Positions 1-10,287 of a stretch of DNA of 64,000 bases are shown piece by piece (position 1 is the stretch's first letter; each line of letters starts with the position of its first letter). The stretch is from Cytophaga aurantiaca DSM 3654 (GTDB taxonomy: Bacteria; Bacteroidota; Bacteroidia; Cytophagales; Cytophagaceae). The translations under genes were made by a program, and so were the position numbers. The notes beneath the pieces were generated by a model. The model did no database searches. It was not told the DNA's origin and saw only the letters and a list, made by a program, of their open reading frames with translations. The stretch lies in NCBI RefSeq assembly GCF_000379725.1, contig NZ_KB903632.1:221387-285386 (forward strand), written 5' to 3'.

Positions 1-702
1 ATTCAGGTATTGTAACGGACTAAAATAAAAACGTTGCTTAATTTGTGGTCCTCTTTCCAATGATTCCGGCACAGAAAACGGAAAGCTATTACTTGTTTGC
101 AATACTGTATGAGCGCTATTTAACGTGTTGAATTCTTTTTCAATTATATCAGAAAAACTTGCGATACCAAATTCTTTGATAACACCTTGTCTTTTTTTAT
201 TTTCTAAGAAATCAATAAGCTCTGCGTTATTTGCATCCGAAATGAGCGGTTCGTGCATTACATAATAATCGATATAATTCGTTTTTAATTCTTTCAAAGA
301 ATTGTTCAACGATTTCTCTGCATTTGCAACACTAAAATCTTTTGGCGTCATTGTAGCACTCGACGCTATACTTTGAGTGGTATTTTTTAGTTTTGATTTT
401 TTAACAACTCTATACGCTGAACGAATGATGTTTTGCAAAAAAAGGTTTTTTAATACAGAATTATTTGCAAGTATGCCAAACTTCGTTGTAATGGTAAGTG
501 TATCGCGTTTGTTTTTTACAAATTCACCTAACATTCCTTCGGCTAAACCAAAACCATACAAAGGAGCTACATCAAAATGCCGGATGCCATTTTCATAAGC
601 CGTTTCTAAGTTTCGAAGAGCTTGCTTTTTTGTATAGTTGGATGTTAATCTTACACACCCAAATCCCAGATTTACAGTTGAATTAGGATTATCCTGCTTC
701 AT
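1..702 (-). CDS. Aldo/keto reductase, partial (C-terminus off the left edge)
   Basis: Reading the minus strand from an ATG at 702 gives 234 codons with no stop before the window edge, so the 3' end is missing. The product looks like an NADPH-dependent aldo/keto reductase with a TIM-barrel fold. The expected catalytic tetrad is visible as Asp44 and Tyr49 (HFDVAPLYG), Lys74 (TKFG) and His150 (YYVMHEP). Such enzymes reduce carbonyls to alcohols. At the distal end of a polysaccharide operon, a sugar or nucleotide-sugar ketone is a possible substrate, but that is inference. The start lies 12 bases after the stop of the upstream glycosyltransferase, so co-transcription is likely. Family call is solid; substrate unknown. 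Confidence 0.85.
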   Translation of the reverse strand, partial: MKQDNPNSTVNLGFGCVRLTSNYTKKQALRNLETAYENGIRHFDVAPLYGFGLAEGMLGEFVKNKRDTLTITTKFGILANNSVLKNLFLQNIIRSAYRVVKKSKLKNTTQSIASSATMTPKDFSVANAEKSLNNSLKELKTNYIDYYVMHEPLISDANNAELIDFLENKKRQGVIKEFGIASFSDIIEKEFNTLNSAHTVLQTSNSFPFSVPESLERGPQIKQRFYFSPLQYLN

Positions 703-714
703 TTTCGTTTTGAA

Positions 715-1884
715 TTAATTCGTATTTTTTAAACACTGATTATAATAGGCAATATACTTAGTCCCAACATTGCTCCAGGAGAATTGTGCAACATACTTCT
801 GTGCCAATTCTCTTACTTCGCTCCGATCTTGATTTAATAGTTGATTTTTGATTGCATCAAAAATCGAATCCGGATTTAGATCAACCGTACGTCCACAACC
901 AAACTTTTCTACATCTAACCAAGGTGTATATATACTTGCTATGATAGGTGTACCTGCTGCCAAAGCTTCAGCATATACATTTCCAAAATTTTCGTTGTGA
1001 GACGTCAATACAAACAGATCTGCATTCGATAAAAAATTTATTTTATTCTGCCCCGAAATCGGATCAATGATATAGATTGTTTCCCCCATTTCATTTTCTG
1101 TGATCCATGATTGCAATGATGCTTTTTCACCTTCATCATCTCCGGCAATAAATAATCTTAGATTCACTCCGCTATTGCGTAATCTTTTAATTACAGGTAA
1201 TAATATATCATAACCTTTCTTTTTGTGCAACCTTCCTAACGATACCAGGATAAAATCAGGAGTATCCTGACATCCAGCATAGGTTTGCATAAACTCTCTT
1301 CGAGAATATGTGGTTGCATTAACATATTCATCTAATTCAATACCGTTTGGAATAACTTCAACGATTGCTTCAGAGTAATGATTTTTAATTTCTTCTTTTT
1401 CCTGTTCAGATGTTGCAAACCATCTGGCGTTGGTTATCAACGGCTTCATTAGATGATTCAGCCATATTTTTTTAAACTTCAGGCCCTGTCCCATGATCCA
1501 GTTACCCATAGCCCCTCTGGGTGATATGAATACAGGAATATTGTTTCTTTTACAAATCCACAACGTTAACAACGTTGAAAAATTAAATATAGGTTGTACA
1601 TGTACAACGTCTGATTTTTTCAAAATGGGTGTTATTTCCCATAACATATCCCATGAAAAACGATCTGTAATTGTTTCTTTGAAATAACGTACGCGAAAAC
1701 CGTCCATTGAAACCCAATCTTTTGTTGAAACATCTAATCTCTTTTCACGATTTACATTTGTAGTCACAACCGATACATACTGATTTTGTTTAGCCAATGC
1801 CCTGCACGTATATAAAGATGAAAAAGTAGGACCTCCATAAATAACGGCAGGATAAAAAGTTGGAATGACAATCGTTATTCGCAT
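715..1884 (-). CDS. Glycosyltransferase family 4 (GT-B)
   Basis: A 389-residue cytoplasmic GT-B glycosyltransferase of the GT4 type. The N-terminal half shows the acceptor-side opening with a Gly-Gly-Pro turn near residue 17 and an SPRG motif at 121-124. The C-terminal half has the nucleotide-sugar domain start (LGRLHKKKG, about 216-224) and the retaining EX7E pair at Glu298 and Glu306. It should add one sugar from an NDP donor to a lipid-linked repeat unit. It is the penultimate visible gene of the first minus-strand cluster, separated from asnB by about 200 bases in which I see no clear signal. Sugar specificity cannot be read from the sequence. Confidence 0.88.
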   Translation of the reverse strand: MRITIVIPTFYPAVIYGGPTFSSLYTCRALAKQNQYVSVVTTNVNREKRLDVSTKDWVSMDGFRVRYFKETITDRFSWDMLWEITPILKKSDVVHVQPIFNFSTLLTLWICKRNNIPVFISPRGAMGNWIMGQGLKFKKIWLNHLMKPLITNARWFATSEQEKEEIKNHYSEAIVEVIPNGIELDEYVNATTYSRREFMQTYAGCQDTPDFILVSLGRLHKKKGYDILLPVIKRLRNSGVNLRLFIAGDDEGEKASLQSWITENEMGETIYIIDPISGQNKINFLSNADLFVLTSHNENFGNVYAEALAAGTPIIASIYTPWLDVEKFGCGRTVDLNPDSIFDAIKNQLLNQDRSEVRELAQKYVAQFSWSNVGTKYIAYYNQCLKNTN

Positions 1885-2084
1885 GAACGGACTAATTATA
1901 TACTTAAGATTTTTGAAATAGTAAGATACAAAAAACTACCGTTATTCATTGTCCACTCAGTGAAAACACTGAATAATAATTGCCGTAACTAAAAAATAAT
2001 TTCTATTTTCTTTGAAGAAATTACTCAAAAACTATCCCTGTATTTCTTTAATAGACTATTAAAAAGCTAATAATCCGCTTATTA

Positions 2085-3938
2085 TCAAAATTCATTTTCA
2101 AACAACCAACGATCAAGCACCACTAAGGACCAAATATGCATCCACATTACTTCATTGTTACCTTTTAAAAATCGACTCCATAAAACTTTTAAAGCTTCTC
2201 CATCAAACTCTTTACGCTTAGCTAAGCGTTCGATTGACAGTTCACAAAATTCCTTTAATTCTCCTCGCAACCATGTATCCCAAGGAAATGCAAAACCCAT
2301 TTTAGGACGGTATACTATTTCATCCGGCAAATGCTCTTTAAGTGCATCAACCAGTAATTTTTTTGGCGTAATGCCATCTGATTTAAAAGCATCTTTTACC
2401 TGCAATACATACGACACAAAGTTATAGTCAAAAAATGGCTCTCTCAATTCCAGAGCCCAGGTCATACTCATCAGATCCGTATCTGTCAATAATACATCAA
2501 GTGTATATCCTTTCAATTCTGCAACGCTGTATTGTCCGTAAGGCTCTAATTGTTTCGCATGGATCAGATCTTCCTTTTGATGTAACGAATGACCGTTGAT
2601 GATTTTATTTTTCAATATTGAGCGAACTTCTTTTTGTAAAAAAATACGACGGTTATTATTGTAAAATGAAATCAACCCTTTCGTACTGTCCTGACAATAA
2701 TCAGCCAGTTTGGCCAAACTACGCGTTGGTCGACATTTAAATACTATTCCTGCAATGAATGCTATTATTTTATTTTGTAATAAAAACGAAATCGATACAA
2801 TTTTTTTCCATCGGTAAAAACCAGGATATCCGCTAAAAAGCTCATCCCCACCTAGACCAGACATTGCAACCTTCGTTCCCGTGCCGGATACAAACTGAGA
2901 TACAATGTATACATTCAATCCATCAATCCGCGGCGAATCCATTTGTTTAAAATAATTCGGCAATTCTTGTAATACACGTGATGGAGTTAATATAAAATTA
3001 CGATGTTCTGTATTATTTTTAGCTGCAATCATCGTTGCATACTTACTTTCATCGAATTTTTTTTCTTCAAATCCGATCGAAAAAGTACGGATAGGTTTAT
3101 CCGTATGTTTGCGCATCACCCCTACTACTGCAGAAGAGTCAATACCACCCGATAAAAAAGCTGCAACGGGTACATCAGAAACCATACGGCTTGCCACACT
3201 TTTTTCGAACAGATCTTTTACTGTATCTACCACTTCGGAATAGGTCGATTTAAGTATCTGTTGATCGACACTTTCGGGTACTAAATTCCAATATGTTTTT
3301 AAATTTAATTTACCAGCTTCAAACCAGCCAGATGTTGCAGGAGGTAATTTAAAAACTCCATCAATCAACGTGTATGGCGTACGTACAGACAAAAATGACA
3401 GGTAATCAGAAACAGAATCTTCATTCAATTTCTTTTGTACCAAACCCGAACAAAGTATGCTTCTCAACTCAGAAGAAAATATCAATACATCATTTACGAT
3501 TGCATATACAAATGGTTTTACTCCCAAACGATCGCGTGCAATAAATAATTTTTGGTTTTGTGTGTCCCAAATAGCAAAAGCGAACATTCCATTAAAATAG
3601 TTCACACAATCTTCACCATATTTAATAAATGCGGCTAATAATACTTCTGTATCTGAATTGCTTTGCCATGGATAATCTAACTCAGCTTTAATTTCCTGAT
3701 AATTATAAATTTCGCCATTAAACACCATTACATACCTCTTCGTAACATCCCAATAAGGTTGGTTTCCCGATGCAGTTAAATCTATAATTGAAAGCCTTCT
3801 ATGCCCCAATGCAACGGCCTCATCAACATATACAGCTCCGGCATCCGGCCCTCTATGAACCAGTGCATCTGTCATTACTTGAATCTTAACTGTGCTCTCC
3901 TCACGTTCCAAACCTATTATCCCTGCTATTCCACACAT
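2085..3938 (-). CDS. asnB: Asparagine synthase (glutamine-hydrolysing) / amidotransferase
   Basis: The 617-residue product has both halves of AsnB. The N-terminal class II glutamine amidotransferase domain starts with the processed nucleophile Cys2 (MCGIAG) and has the RLSIID region from Arg48 and FNGEIYN at 73-79. The synthetase domain carries the ATP-pyrophosphatase loop SGGIDSS at 263-269. It transfers ammonia from glutamine to an adenylylated carboxylate, classically aspartate. AsnB homologues are common in exopolysaccharide loci, where they may amidate sugar acids instead; that role here is inference. Flanked by glycosyltransferase genes on the same strand, with gaps of about 190-200 bases on either side. 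Confidence 0.93.
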   Translation of the reverse strand: MCGIAGIIGLEREESTVKIQVMTDALVHRGPDAGAVYVDEAVALGHRRLSIIDLTASGNQPYWDVTKRYVMVFNGEIYNYQEIKAELDYPWQSNSDTEVLLAAFIKYGEDCVNYFNGMFAFAIWDTQNQKLFIARDRLGVKPFVYAIVNDVLIFSSELRSILCSGLVQKKLNEDSVSDYLSFLSVRTPYTLIDGVFKLPPATSGWFEAGKLNLKTYWNLVPESVDQQILKSTYSEVVDTVKDLFEKSVASRMVSDVPVAAFLSGGIDSSAVVGVMRKHTDKPIRTFSIGFEEKKFDESKYATMIAAKNNTEHRNFILTPSRVLQELPNYFKQMDSPRIDGLNVYIVSQFVSGTGTKVAMSGLGGDELFSGYPGFYRWKKIVSISFLLQNKIIAFIAGIVFKCRPTRSLAKLADYCQDSTKGLISFYNNNRRIFLQKEVRSILKNKIINGHSLHQKEDLIHAKQLEPYGQYSVAELKGYTLDVLLTDTDLMSMTWALELREPFFDYNFVSYVLQVKDAFKSDGITPKKLLVDALKEHLPDEIVYRPKMGFAFPWDTWLRGELKEFCELSIERLAKRKEFDGEALKVLWSRFLKGNNEVMWMHIWSLVVLDRWLFENEF

Positions 3939-4125
3939 AAAATTGTATCGTTTTAAAAGCCCTCAACAAGCACTTAATATTACTTAATAGAATACCAAAT
4001 TAAAAAGTGATAGTTATCAATTATATACAACTACGTTTAACTATAATTATTCTCAAAATTTTATCCAAAAGAACCGCAAATCAGTAGCATAAACTGATAA
4101 TTAAAAATCATATTCAAATCATAAA

Positions 4126-5286
4126 TTATACAATTTTAGTGTAAAGATTATTGATTGCATTTAAGCTCTGTTCTGTGGAAAAGCGTTCAACAAAATTTAA
4201 ACCTTCATGTATTTTAGTATCCTTTTGTTCCTGGGATAAGCCTATGACATTTTCCAATACTTTTGAAGATTCTTTCAACCAAACCTGCCTTTCGTCTTTT
4301 TCATGTGGCATGCGCTTGATATAATATGCAATCTCTCCTCCTACTTCATTCATCGGCGCTTCATTTGTTGTTATCACAAGCGTACCCGATGCCAGAGCCT
4401 CTGCGATTGGCCAGCCAAAGCCTTCTGCTAAGGACGGAAATAAAAGCAACGTTGCTCCACTATATGCTTTATTTACAAAATCATTTGGAGTATCCAACGC
4501 TAAATAAATTGAAGATTTAAATTCAGACTTCTCAATTGCTTCCAGAACTTTGCCTTCAGGTGTTTGCCCCAGTAAAATTAAAGGTATATCTTTTTTAAAT
4601 TCTGAACGCCATGCCGAATATAAATCTATTGCACCTTCTCTGTTTTTATACCACTGATTCCCGCCAACATGAAGGATATATCCGCTAGGTAATTTTTTAT
4701 TAATAAATGATTCCATTTGATGTTTGGATTCTAATGGGTCAAGTTTTTCAAACGTTTGATTCAGTCCATTATACACCACTTCCGAAAATTCTATTTTTTC
4801 ACCTAGATAATATTTGTGTAGATCTGCTTGTGTTTGTTTCGAAACAGAAATAAAGTTCTTGCCTTTTGAAAAACCTTTCCTAATAAATGATTGATACAAA
4901 CGTCCCGAAAAACTAGTGGGGTTTTCTGCAAATTCTCCTAATGCAGATCTGAGCGCTAGAAAATCATGGCAATGAACAATATGTTTTCGCGTGGCAACCA
5001 AAGGCACCCAGGGCCCCAAAGCCTGATCAGCAAAAACAAAAAGTGTATCCTTGTCGTATTTTCTTAAACGAATCCAAACCAGCAAAGGAAACACAATGTA
5101 TTGATCAATATATCCAAACCATTTACTAGTAAATGAATTAAAGCCTAATTTGTAGAAAAAAGGTGACGGTGATAAGGTTTGTATATCATCCCCTTTCGCT
5201 TTAAAATAATCCCATAACATTTTTGCATATCGCGGCATGCTTTGCGATTGCATAAAGCTAGGATGTGTAAATAATATTATTTTCAT
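4126..5286 (-). CDS. Glycosyltransferase family 4 (GT-B)
   Basis: A 386-residue GT4 enzyme. The donor domain begins near residue 203 (YILHVGGNQWYKNREG), and the EX7E motif is at Glu288 and Glu296 in a typical AEGFGWPIAEAL context. The N-terminal domain has the HCHDF element near 105-109 seen in mannosyl- and glucosyltransferase-like members. Expected role: transfer of a sugar to the growing undecaprenyl-linked repeat at the cytoplasmic membrane. It starts 6 bases after the stop of the preceding membrane protein gene, indicating one transcript. Donor and linkage are not predictable. Confidence 0.88.
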   Translation of the reverse strand: MKIILFTHPSFMQSQSMPRYAKMLWDYFKAKGDDIQTLSPSPFFYKLGFNSFTSKWFGYIDQYIVFPLLVWIRLRKYDKDTLFVFADQALGPWVPLVATRKHIVHCHDFLALRSALGEFAENPTSFSGRLYQSFIRKGFSKGKNFISVSKQTQADLHKYYLGEKIEFSEVVYNGLNQTFEKLDPLESKHQMESFINKKLPSGYILHVGGNQWYKNREGAIDLYSAWRSEFKKDIPLILLGQTPEGKVLEAIEKSEFKSSIYLALDTPNDFVNKAYSGATLLLFPSLAEGFGWPIAEALASGTLVITTNEAPMNEVGGEIAYYIKRMPHEKDERQVWLKESSKVLENVIGLSQEQKDTKIHEGLNFVERFSTEQSLNAINNLYTKIV

Positions 5287-5291
5287 TCGAT

Positions 5292-6935
5292 CTATCTCCT
5301 GCTTTTAGATTTTTTTAACGCTTCTTTTATCATCTCGTCTTTTGACATTTTATTTTCTTTCGGGAACCCTACAATTCCCAAAAGTCTTAATACCCATATA
5401 GCAACCCAGTATATTAAAAATATTTGCCATACCCCTCTAACCAATACACTCACCGTAGCCGTTACACCTTCGAAGGCAATGGTGAAAAATATACTGAATG
5501 GCAGAAGTAGTCCAATCGTAGAGAATGCCCTTTGATCGTTTCCTCTTTCATTAATAACGGATATCATACCACTAAAAATTGCAAAGATCAATCCGTAAAG
5601 TATAATGACCGCCAACGGATACCACCAACCAAAAACTCCGTATGCATGAGCAACCAAAGAACCTGTAATAAAATTACCCAAATTGGATCCCGCGTATATG
5701 TTATCAATTAAATCTCCGATGGAATATCCGTTGATTGCATTTTTATTAATCTGTATGTCGAGCATTTCCAATACCGGTGTAGGAAATTGAGCCAAGGTCT
5801 TATCAACCAGAGATTGCATTAGAAGTGCTCGCTCTTCATTGTCAAACGTATTGATCCTATAAAAACAATTGTCATCAAATTTGATCTGAATAAAACGTTG
5901 AAGAAAAGGATTGGAAACATAATCTTCTGTCCACACCTCATCTGCCCCCCCTTTATCTGCTATAAATTCAAAATTTACGGTTTTGTATTCATGCAAGGCT
6001 TCTTTGTCAAAGAAATTTTCAATGGTTAATGCCAATTGTTCCGAACTTGTTCGTTCTTCTCTACCTGCTCTCGAAGCCAATATTGCCGTTGAAAAATCCA
6101 CGAAAAAACTCAATAAAAGAAGACCTCCAATGCTAAGAAATATTACTTTCGAAATTATTTTTTTATCAACCTGTACTTGTCCCATGAGTAAGGCTATGAC
6201 CCATGCAGAAGCAATCACCGCTATGGGAGCCACCATACCCATACGGCTATTTCCGGACAAGGAAATCCCTGCTACTAACAGATAATAAAAAAACAAACCC
6301 CATTTCAGCCATTTTGATACACCTAGTTTTGAATACGGAGGCACGATTAACAAAAAGGGAGCCCATACAAAGAAATCAAAGGCATCGAAAAACTTTTCCA
6401 ATGTCAACGGAATTGGTAAAAAGCTCGCAAATACCGTTGCCAGACCAATAGCACCTATACCCAACACACCTTTTTGATTTAAAAACTTATTAGAACCAAC
6501 AAGCGAACCCAACTTACTGAAACCATATCGGAAGGGGAATAATATATTCGACTTTGCAACAATATGCGCTGCCAATAATGAAACAGAAAAAACCAAACGA
6601 TGAAAAAATGTTTCTTCCGGAATCAACAAACCAGTGACCAACGAATTTCCATCCAAAAGTGTTCCTACAGCAGCGACCAAGGTATTGGCCGTAACAGTTA
6701 GAAAGATGATCGTGGCAGAAAAAGCCTTTCCCATAGAGGAATTAGTAGATTGAAAAATTACCAAACATGAAATACAAAAGGCGGCTAAAGCAAAAAAATT
6801 CGAAAAAGCATTTGGGAAACTAAAGTCAACAAAAAGCTGAACAATAAAAACGATTAAAGATAAAATCATCAATCCATTGCGAACAAATGACAGACTTTGC
6901 TTGGTTGCTTCTCTATTAGTTAGAATTTTAGGCAT
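5292..6935 (-). CDS. Polytopic membrane protein, candidate O-antigen polymerase/ligase
   Basis: A 547-residue protein with about ten or more hydrophobic segments spread over both ends. A charged soluble stretch lies between them (about residues 285-410), and the C-terminus is lysine-rich and cytoplasmic-looking. One segment carries the short motif GNSRMGM, resembling the arginine-containing motif of Wzy/WaaL-type proteins. I do not recognise a precise family. Its place between glycosyltransferases, in a cluster that also has a Wzx flippase, suggests the repeat-unit polymerase of that locus, but this is inference. Gaps to the neighbours are 5 and 8 bases. A lipid A ligase role is the main alternative. 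Confidence 0.6.
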   Translation of the reverse strand: MPKILTNREATKQSLSFVRNGLMILSLIVFIVQLFVDFSFPNAFSNFFALAAFCISCLVIFQSTNSSMGKAFSATIIFLTVTANTLVAAVGTLLDGNSLVTGLLIPEETFFHRLVFSVSLLAAHIVAKSNILFPFRYGFSKLGSLVGSNKFLNQKGVLGIGAIGLATVFASFLPIPLTLEKFFDAFDFFVWAPFLLIVPPYSKLGVSKWLKWGLFFYYLLVAGISLSGNSRMGMVAPIAVIASAWVIALLMGQVQVDKKIISKVIFLSIGGLLLLSFFVDFSTAILASRAGREERTSSEQLALTIENFFDKEALHEYKTVNFEFIADKGGADEVWTEDYVSNPFLQRFIQIKFDDNCFYRINTFDNEERALLMQSLVDKTLAQFPTPVLEMLDIQINKNAINGYSIGDLIDNIYAGSNLGNFITGSLVAHAYGVFGWWYPLAVIILYGLIFAIFSGMISVINERGNDQRAFSTIGLLLPFSIFFTIAFEGVTATVSVLVRGVWQIFLIYWVAIWVLRLLGIVGFPKENKMSKDEMIKEALKKSKSRR

Positions 6936-6943
6936 AAAGTTAC

Positions 6944-7987
6944 TTATATCTTATTCTTTAGCTTTCCAATCAAATCCTGCATTCTGAATTGAATGCCATA
7001 ATTTAATCTGTTAAACATTTCAAAAGCTGTATTGCCCATTTGCTCACACAGTTCGGGTCTATTTACTAAATGTAACAATTTCTCAGCACATTCTTCTTTT
7101 GTAGAAAAAAAAGCGGCATTCACATCTTCAGTAAACAGTGCTTCATGTGTGGGTGTACGTTCAGCCAATAGCAATACTCCGCAAGCTGGGACTTCATAAC
7201 TTCTCATCGTCCATTCGTCGTGATTGGAATGTGAAACCAAACCCAAACATATCTGAGAATCGCGGATAACATTTGCATATTGTTCGCCTTCTACTGCAGC
7301 GTGAAATTGTGTTGGGAATTTTTTAGGCAGATCACTTCGCGTATCCCATCGTGTACCAAAAACATGCATAGGAATCCCTTTCTCTAATAAAAAAGAAATC
7401 AATTCAACTCTATTATCCATACAGGTTCCAACAAAACTAACCGGATATTTTTTAGGAATTATTTTTTTAACTGCAGGATAAAAAAGCGGAGAATACATTC
7501 CATGTTCCCACATGTACATTTCTTTTGCTCCAAGCGCTTTCAAATGAATAACATCACTTTCACGCTTTACTATGTGAACATCAAATTGGGGAACAATTTC
7601 AAAATAATCTTTCCACATCCATTGATCACTTTTTCGATCTCCCCAAGGATTATCATCCTGCATGGAAACCCAAATTGCATTGGGTAATAGTTTTTTGATT
7701 TTTAAAATGGTTTGGGATTGAAACTCTTTAGCCCATTCCATCCATATAAGATCAGGCTGTTCCTTAATACACAGGTCAATTAGATCTTGTTCAAGTCGAA
7801 CCGTATTTGATAAGAGCTTTGGATTTTTCAACAGTTTTGCAACCTTTCCTGCAAAACGTCCTAAAAAATTCTTGTAACCATCTTTATCTAACACATGTAC
7901 ATCCATCCCACACTCCCGCAATGCCCATAGTCTTTGATGACCTGAAGCACTGGGTGATTTTAAAAAAGCTACAAAAACAACTTTCAT
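6944..7987 (-). CDS. CgeB-like glycosyltransferase
   Basis: A 347-residue protein with the layout of the CgeB/DUF3880-plus-GT1_2 group. The N-terminal part has a Rossmann-like start (VVFVAFLKSPSASGHQRLWAL) and a WMEWAKE segment. The C-terminal donor domain has VSFVGTCMDNR followed by the RSYEVPACGVLLLAE stretch, where an invariant Glu precedes the Pro-Ala-Cys-Gly turn. Members are cytoplasmic GT-B enzymes of spore coats and surface glycans. It lies between a GT4 and the candidate polymerase with tight spacing, so it likely acts on the same glycan. Family call is good; activity unproven. Confidence 0.78.
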   Translation of the reverse strand: MKVVFVAFLKSPSASGHQRLWALRECGMDVHVLDKDGYKNFLGRFAGKVAKLLKNPKLLSNTVRLEQDLIDLCIKEQPDLIWMEWAKEFQSQTILKIKKLLPNAIWVSMQDDNPWGDRKSDQWMWKDYFEIVPQFDVHIVKRESDVIHLKALGAKEMYMWEHGMYSPLFYPAVKKIIPKKYPVSFVGTCMDNRVELISFLLEKGIPMHVFGTRWDTRSDLPKKFPTQFHAAVEGEQYANVIRDSQICLGLVSHSNHDEWTMRSYEVPACGVLLLAERTPTHEALFTEDVNAAFFSTKEECAEKLLHLVNRPELCEQMGNTAFEMFNRLNYGIQFRMQDLIGKLKNKI

Positions 7988-8035
7988 TTCATTATTTTAT
8001 TAAAGCCGACATAGAGCAATTGGGTGAATATATAA

Positions 8036-9202
8036 TTAAGATTTCCTGATTATTGTTTTTAAGAACGATGAATACTGATCTCCATACGTATCCCATCCAC
8101 CAATGGATGAGACCTTATTTAATGCAGCATTACTCATTTCATCTCTCAACATTTTATTATCTGCGAACAATTGTAGGCGTTCCCAGATCGCATTTTCATT
8201 GCGTATGGGAATAATAAAACCTTCTTTTCCATCATCAAAGAGATCTCCGCCACCGGTATTATTTGTAACAATCAATGGACAGCCGCAAGACAAGGCTTCA
8301 CCTTGAACCATTGCAAGCCCCTCTTCAATACTACTCAATACAAAAGCATGTGATAGATTATAATAACGTATTAGTTCTTTATTTTCAACACGGGAAATAA
8401 AATCAATGTTGTTTAAATTTTCTTTTAGCAACAATGCTTTTATCTCTTCACTTACATTTCCAATTACTGTAAATTTTTTAGCCGGATGTTTTAATTTTTG
8501 GAATGCTTTGAGTGCATACATAAAACCTTTCCGAATGCTTACCCCTCCAACCCATAAAACATTAAACTCATCCAAAGCCGGATCAGATGTTTTATAGAAG
8601 CGATCTAAGCGTGCACCATAAGGTATTTTTTTAATTTTTGATTCGTGAATCCCCTGTTCAATAAATGACTGTTTTACAAATTCAGAAGGAACCGTGATGT
8701 AATCACTCTGGCGATATTCCGATTCTTCTTTATCAATCACCCTCGGATCAACGCCTTCAAATACAAAGCCCCAACGTTTATATTCTTCTGTCAAGATATC
8801 GTTTTGATATCGAATATGGGAAGATCCTCTATCACAAATATAATTTCCGCCCAACTGCTGAGCATACGTACCGCAATACAATCCGGAACCAGATAATGCA
8901 ATTAAATTTACCGGAGAAGATAGATTTGATTTAACATGTTGATCAAGACTTTGACTCGCGAGCCAGCACCATTCTTTATTCAACCAATTCAATTTATTTA
9001 CACCTAACCTTGCTGCATACATATAAGGTGCCTGCAGCCATGGAAAAGCATGGATCTTTTCTTGGGGAATCCCCTGCTCTTCTTTCAATTTAAATTTAGG
9101 AAATCCTGTATAAATAGAATTCAACATTTGGTGTTTCTCCAATTGCCTTGCCAAATGAAAATGATGAAATCGACCTATGCTTACTTGTACTGCTTGTAAC
9201 AT
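8036..9202 (-). CDS. Glycosyltransferase family 4 (GT-B)
   Basis: A 388-residue GT4 enzyme. The N-terminal domain opens with an acceptor-side motif (GRFHHFHLARQL, residues 10-21), the donor domain starts at VLWVGGVSIRKG near 215, and EX7E is at Glu294 and Glu302. The region DRGSSHIRYQ (124-133) is typical of a subgroup found in Bacteroidota and cyanobacterial capsule loci. It is separated from the CgeB-like gene by 48 bases. Its overall plan resembles the amber-split glycosyltransferase at 25556-26776. Sugar specificity unknown. Confidence 0.87.
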   Translation of the reverse strand: MLQAVQVSIGRFHHFHLARQLEKHQMLNSIYTGFPKFKLKEEQGIPQEKIHAFPWLQAPYMYAARLGVNKLNWLNKEWCWLASQSLDQHVKSNLSSPVNLIALSGSGLYCGTYAQQLGGNYICDRGSSHIRYQNDILTEEYKRWGFVFEGVDPRVIDKEESEYRQSDYITVPSEFVKQSFIEQGIHESKIKKIPYGARLDRFYKTSDPALDEFNVLWVGGVSIRKGFMYALKAFQKLKHPAKKFTVIGNVSEEIKALLLKENLNNIDFISRVENKELIRYYNLSHAFVLSSIEEGLAMVQGEALSCGCPLIVTNNTGGGDLFDDGKEGFIIPIRNENAIWERLQLFADNKMLRDEMSNAALNKVSSIGGWDTYGDQYSSFLKTIIRKS

Positions 9203-9212
9203 ATTTGTTCTA

Positions 9213-10280
9213 TTAAAGATCCATCCAGAGTTTTGTTATTCTTTCATCTGAAAACCATTTCAAATAACTTGATCGGGACAATTCCTTTATTTTAACATCC
9301 GGTTTATTCAATTGGGAAATATAGCCGCCAAATTCTTCAATTGATTTTAATGCAACACACTTATTAAAATCTGAATCAAGAGGTGCAGCACCAAAAGCTA
9401 TAGTACCTCCGCCAGATGTTGAAATAACAGGCACACCCAAACTAAGTGACTCTAATATTACTGTGGGAATCCCTTCACCATGCCCTATCGATGGCACAAG
9501 CAGATAATCGATCGAATTGAAAAAATCAGGCAAAACGACTTCTCTGTTTGTTGCTCCAAACGCGCCTTTATATTCAATGCGTTTATCCGTTGATGCAGCT
9601 TGAATGATATCATTTTTACATTCTCCATCACCCAAAAAGTATATATGATGTGAAAAATTATTTTCTTTCCAAAGTTTCAACGCTTCAATGATTCCTTTTG
9701 ATTTGAGCAAATTTCCTACGATACCAAAAGTTATCTGTTCAGTAGTGTTTTGAGAAAATGAAACTATTGTCTTTACTTCACTAAATTGAGGCAACCATAA
9801 GACCGGCTGTTTTGCATTGACCAATTTAGAAACAGGCTCTATCGAAGCCGGAGAGATAACAATGATGCCCGTAAATGCACGAATACCCAAACCCAATCTC
9901 TTAACCTGAGATGCAGTTGGATCATGATTGATATAGTAAAAATATGTCTTCTTAAACTTCCCAAGCAGTGCCAAAATTGAGGCTACACTACCCATTCCTA
10001 TTGAAATGAAAATATCGCTTTTATTGTTCAGGATAAATTTCAATGCTTTCATCGAAACGCTAAAAGAATTTTCGCCCTTTTCTCCAACACAATAAACCAA
10101 ACAATTTAATTTATTTAATTCTTCAACAATCCGTGTATTAATACCTCCATGCGCTTCCTGATAACGCACAATCACTGTAACATGAACATTATTTGCGCGA
10201 TACATTTTGGCTAAGCCCAACACAATTGTAGAGTTCCCTCCAACGGTAGGCAAGGTCGAATATAATGTAATTGACTTCAT
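9213..10280 (-). CDS. Glycosyltransferase family 4 (GT-B)
   Basis: A 355-residue GT4 glycosyltransferase. The N-terminus has the Gly-Gly-Asn turn of GT4 enzymes (TLPTVGGNSTIV), the donor domain starts at ITFGIVGNLLKSKG near 183, and the EX7E pair is Glu269/Glu277 within GHGEGIPTVILESLSLG. It starts 8 bases from the flippase stop and ends 10 bases before the next glycosyltransferase, so all are in one operon. Expected to build the oligosaccharide that the adjacent Wzx flips. Confidence 0.87.
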   Translation of the reverse strand: MKSITLYSTLPTVGGNSTIVLGLAKMYRANNVHVTVIVRYQEAHGGINTRIVEELNKLNCLVYCVGEKGENSFSVSMKALKFILNNKSDIFISIGMGSVASILALLGKFKKTYFYYINHDPTASQVKRLGLGIRAFTGIIVISPASIEPVSKLVNAKQPVLWLPQFSEVKTIVSFSQNTTEQITFGIVGNLLKSKGIIEALKLWKENNFSHHIYFLGDGECKNDIIQAASTDKRIEYKGAFGATNREVVLPDFFNSIDYLLVPSIGHGEGIPTVILESLSLGVPVISTSGGGTIAFGAAPLDSDFNKCVALKSIEEFGGYISQLNKPDVKIKELSRSSYLKWFSDERITKLWMDL

Positions 10281-10287
10281 ATTTATT

